From assembly GCF_008629675.1 (NCBI RefSeq), contig NZ_VWOX01000014.1, positions 62,001 to 126,000 of the forward strand: 64,000 nucleotides of DNA, written 5' to 3'. Source of the stretch: Roseiconus nitratireducens (GTDB lineage: Bacteria; Planctomycetota; Planctomycetia; Pirellulales; Pirellulaceae). Every line of letters begins with the position of its first letter. Position 1 is the first letter of the stretch. The translations under genes were made by a program, and so were the position numbers. The notes below the pieces were generated by a model that made no database searches, was not told the origin of the DNA, and was given only the letters and a program-made list of their open reading frames with translations. This document shows, in pieces, positions 62,929 to 64,000 of this stretch.

Positions 62929-63801
62929 TCAGGCGGCGCGACGAACTGGTTGGGGGCCGATGTGCTCGCCAAGACTGTCAATTTCCATCCGCAGCAGTCT
63001 TTGCGAAACATCGAATGCACTGGGACGGCGGCCGGGGGAATCGTCGACCATTCGCTCGACCAACTCGCAGACCGGACGGAGCAACAGATCGTTGGCGGTT
63101 TCCACTCGCGACAGCCATTCCCAGAGTATTCGGCCGGCCGAAAAGATGTCACAGGCGGCTGTTTTGACCGCGTCCTCGCGGAGCAGTTCCGGAGCCGCGT
63201 AGGTCGGGGTGCCACGAAATGCCGAGCCCCGTGGTTCCAGGCCTTCGTGGGCGAATGCGAAGTCCACCAGGGTGACGTGCCCGTTGCTGCCCACGATCAG
63301 GTTGTCGGGTTTGACGTCCCCATGGGTCCAGCCGGCCGAGTGCATCGAGTTGAGGGCCTGGCAGAGCTGGCGGATCAGCCAGAGCGCCACCGGAAGTGGT
63401 TTCCCAGGCCCGTGTGTCAAATGCCAACCCATGGTCTGGCCTTCCAGCAGCGGCATCACCAGGAAAGGCGTTTCTGCCAGGGCGTCACCATCGAGCACCG
63501 GGACCAGGTTCGGATGGGAAAGCGAGGCTCCGGCTGCAATCGACTGCGCGATCCCCAACCGGGCGTTTTCGGAAGAACCGAATTTCAGCACGTAATCCCA
63601 GCGGGGACTTCGGCTGGCATCGATCGGCTGGGCACGGGCGACCGAGTAGTCGCGTCCGCGGTGAATCCGTGTTCCGAGTCGCCAAATGCCAAGCCGTACC
63701 GGCAGCTTCGATTCCATGGTGCAGCGTTCAACCTTGCCGAGGAGATGCGGTGAAGAGGGCTCCATCAGGTCCATCGGCGATTCTGGCCGTGGCATGGGCA
63801 T
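62929..63801 (-). CDS. Atypical Ser/Thr protein kinase
   Basis: This 290-residue protein has a minimal kinase fold with unusual motifs: the Gly-rich loop is degenerate (RIHRGRDYSVARA), the ATP Lys is in DYVLKFG, the catalytic HRD is HGD (THGDVKPDNLIV, keeping the Asp and the Lys/Asn), and the metal-binding DFG is DFA (LVDFAFAHEG). APE is kept (YAAPELL). The HGD/DFA variants occur in some active bacterial kinases, so activity is possible. No membrane segment and no sensor domain are present; the N-terminus (about 30 residues) is Pro/Met-rich. The convergent neighbour is the tRNA methyltransferase gene. Confidence 0.9.
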   Translation of the reverse strand: MPMPRPESPMDLMEPSSPHLLGKVERCTMESKLPVRLGIWRLGTRIHRGRDYSVARAQPIDASRSPRWDYVLKFGSSENARLGIAQSIAAGASLSHPNLVPVLDGDALAETPFLVMPLLEGQTMGWHLTHGPGKPLPVALWLIRQLCQALNSMHSAGWTHGDVKPDNLIVGSNGHVTLVDFAFAHEGLEPRGSAFRGTPTYAAPELLREDAVKTAACDIFSAGRILWEWLSRVETANDLLLRPVCELVERMVDDSPGRRPSAFDVSQRLLRMEIDSLGEHIGPQPVRRAA

Positions 63802-64000
63802 CTGTTCAGCAAAGTCGGCAAAGTTTTTCCAGGTTTTCCAGACTGCCCGTGCGATTGCGAACGACCTTTCGTTTCACGCAAGGAGGTCGTGCCGTTTGAT
63901 TTCACGCTCCCGGAAAGAGGGTGAATGTCAGAAAACCACGTTTCTTGACTCGGACAGCTGTCAGGACGGCCGAAGCGCATGAAAAAGCCGCCGTGATGCG

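Overview
This GC-rich window looks like a chromosomal stretch from a planctomycete, most likely the Pirellulaceae (Rhodopirellula and relatives). The evidence is gene content: a DUF1559 prepilin-like protein with an H-X9-DG-type C-terminus, small Glu-rich lipoproteins, several eukaryote-like Ser/Thr kinases (one fused to an Hsp70-like domain, one to a receiver domain), a large multiheme cytochrome with TPRs, and IS200-like REP-associated transposases beside short palindromic repeats. KdsA and a BamA-type assembly system show an outer membrane with Kdo-containing LPS. I see no tRNA, rRNA, CRISPR array or prophage.

Layout. 1-5.8 kb: the 3' end of a beta-propeller gene, a nine-copy GGGGACAGAGCA array, a lipoprotein and a DUF1559 gene (minus strand), then an IS200-like transposase flanked by inverted copies of the same motif. 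5.9-9.5 kb: a very large protein of unknown function. 9.8-14.3 kb (minus): a BamA split into a POTRA protein and a barrel protein, followed by a SUKH-TPR gene. 14.6-15.0 kb: a 134-bp tandem array. 15.1-19.0 kb (plus): lipid kinase, kdsA and a lipoprotein. 19.2-26.6 kb (minus): a tightly coupled operon of an NPCBM protein, one intact HtrA-like protease and two relatives without catalytic residues, then a ThuA-like protein. 27-30 kb: small secreted proteins and a XerC/D recombinase. 29.7-36.4 kb (minus): M28 peptidase, octaheme cytochrome and two small genes. 36.9-42.8 kb (plus): sucA, a TIM-barrel epimerase and a lactate permease.

43.0-47.3 kb holds a compact signalling cluster: a hybrid-type PAS histidine kinase without its own receiver, a Ser/Thr kinase carrying a C-terminal receiver, and a stand-alone Rcp-like receiver. 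It is followed by a second REP-associated transposase with a REP/REPIN on each side. 48.2-53.7 kb carries metabolic genes (GNAT, enolase-superfamily enzyme, Nudix, cysteine desulfurase, aminotransferase, DUF4416). 53.8-63.8 kb has the kinase-Hsp70 fusion, hemC, a Tat-exported TIM-barrel protein, a zinc-ribbon M48 membrane protease, a small WYL-like protein, an MnmD-like tRNA methyltransferase and an atypical Ser/Thr kinase.

The most notable systems are the POTRA/barrel split of BamA, the one-active/two-inactive protease operon, the kinase-Hsp70 fusion, the kinase-receiver cluster, and two unrelated REP/transposase pairs. All identifications rest on reading motifs by eye; no database search was possible.
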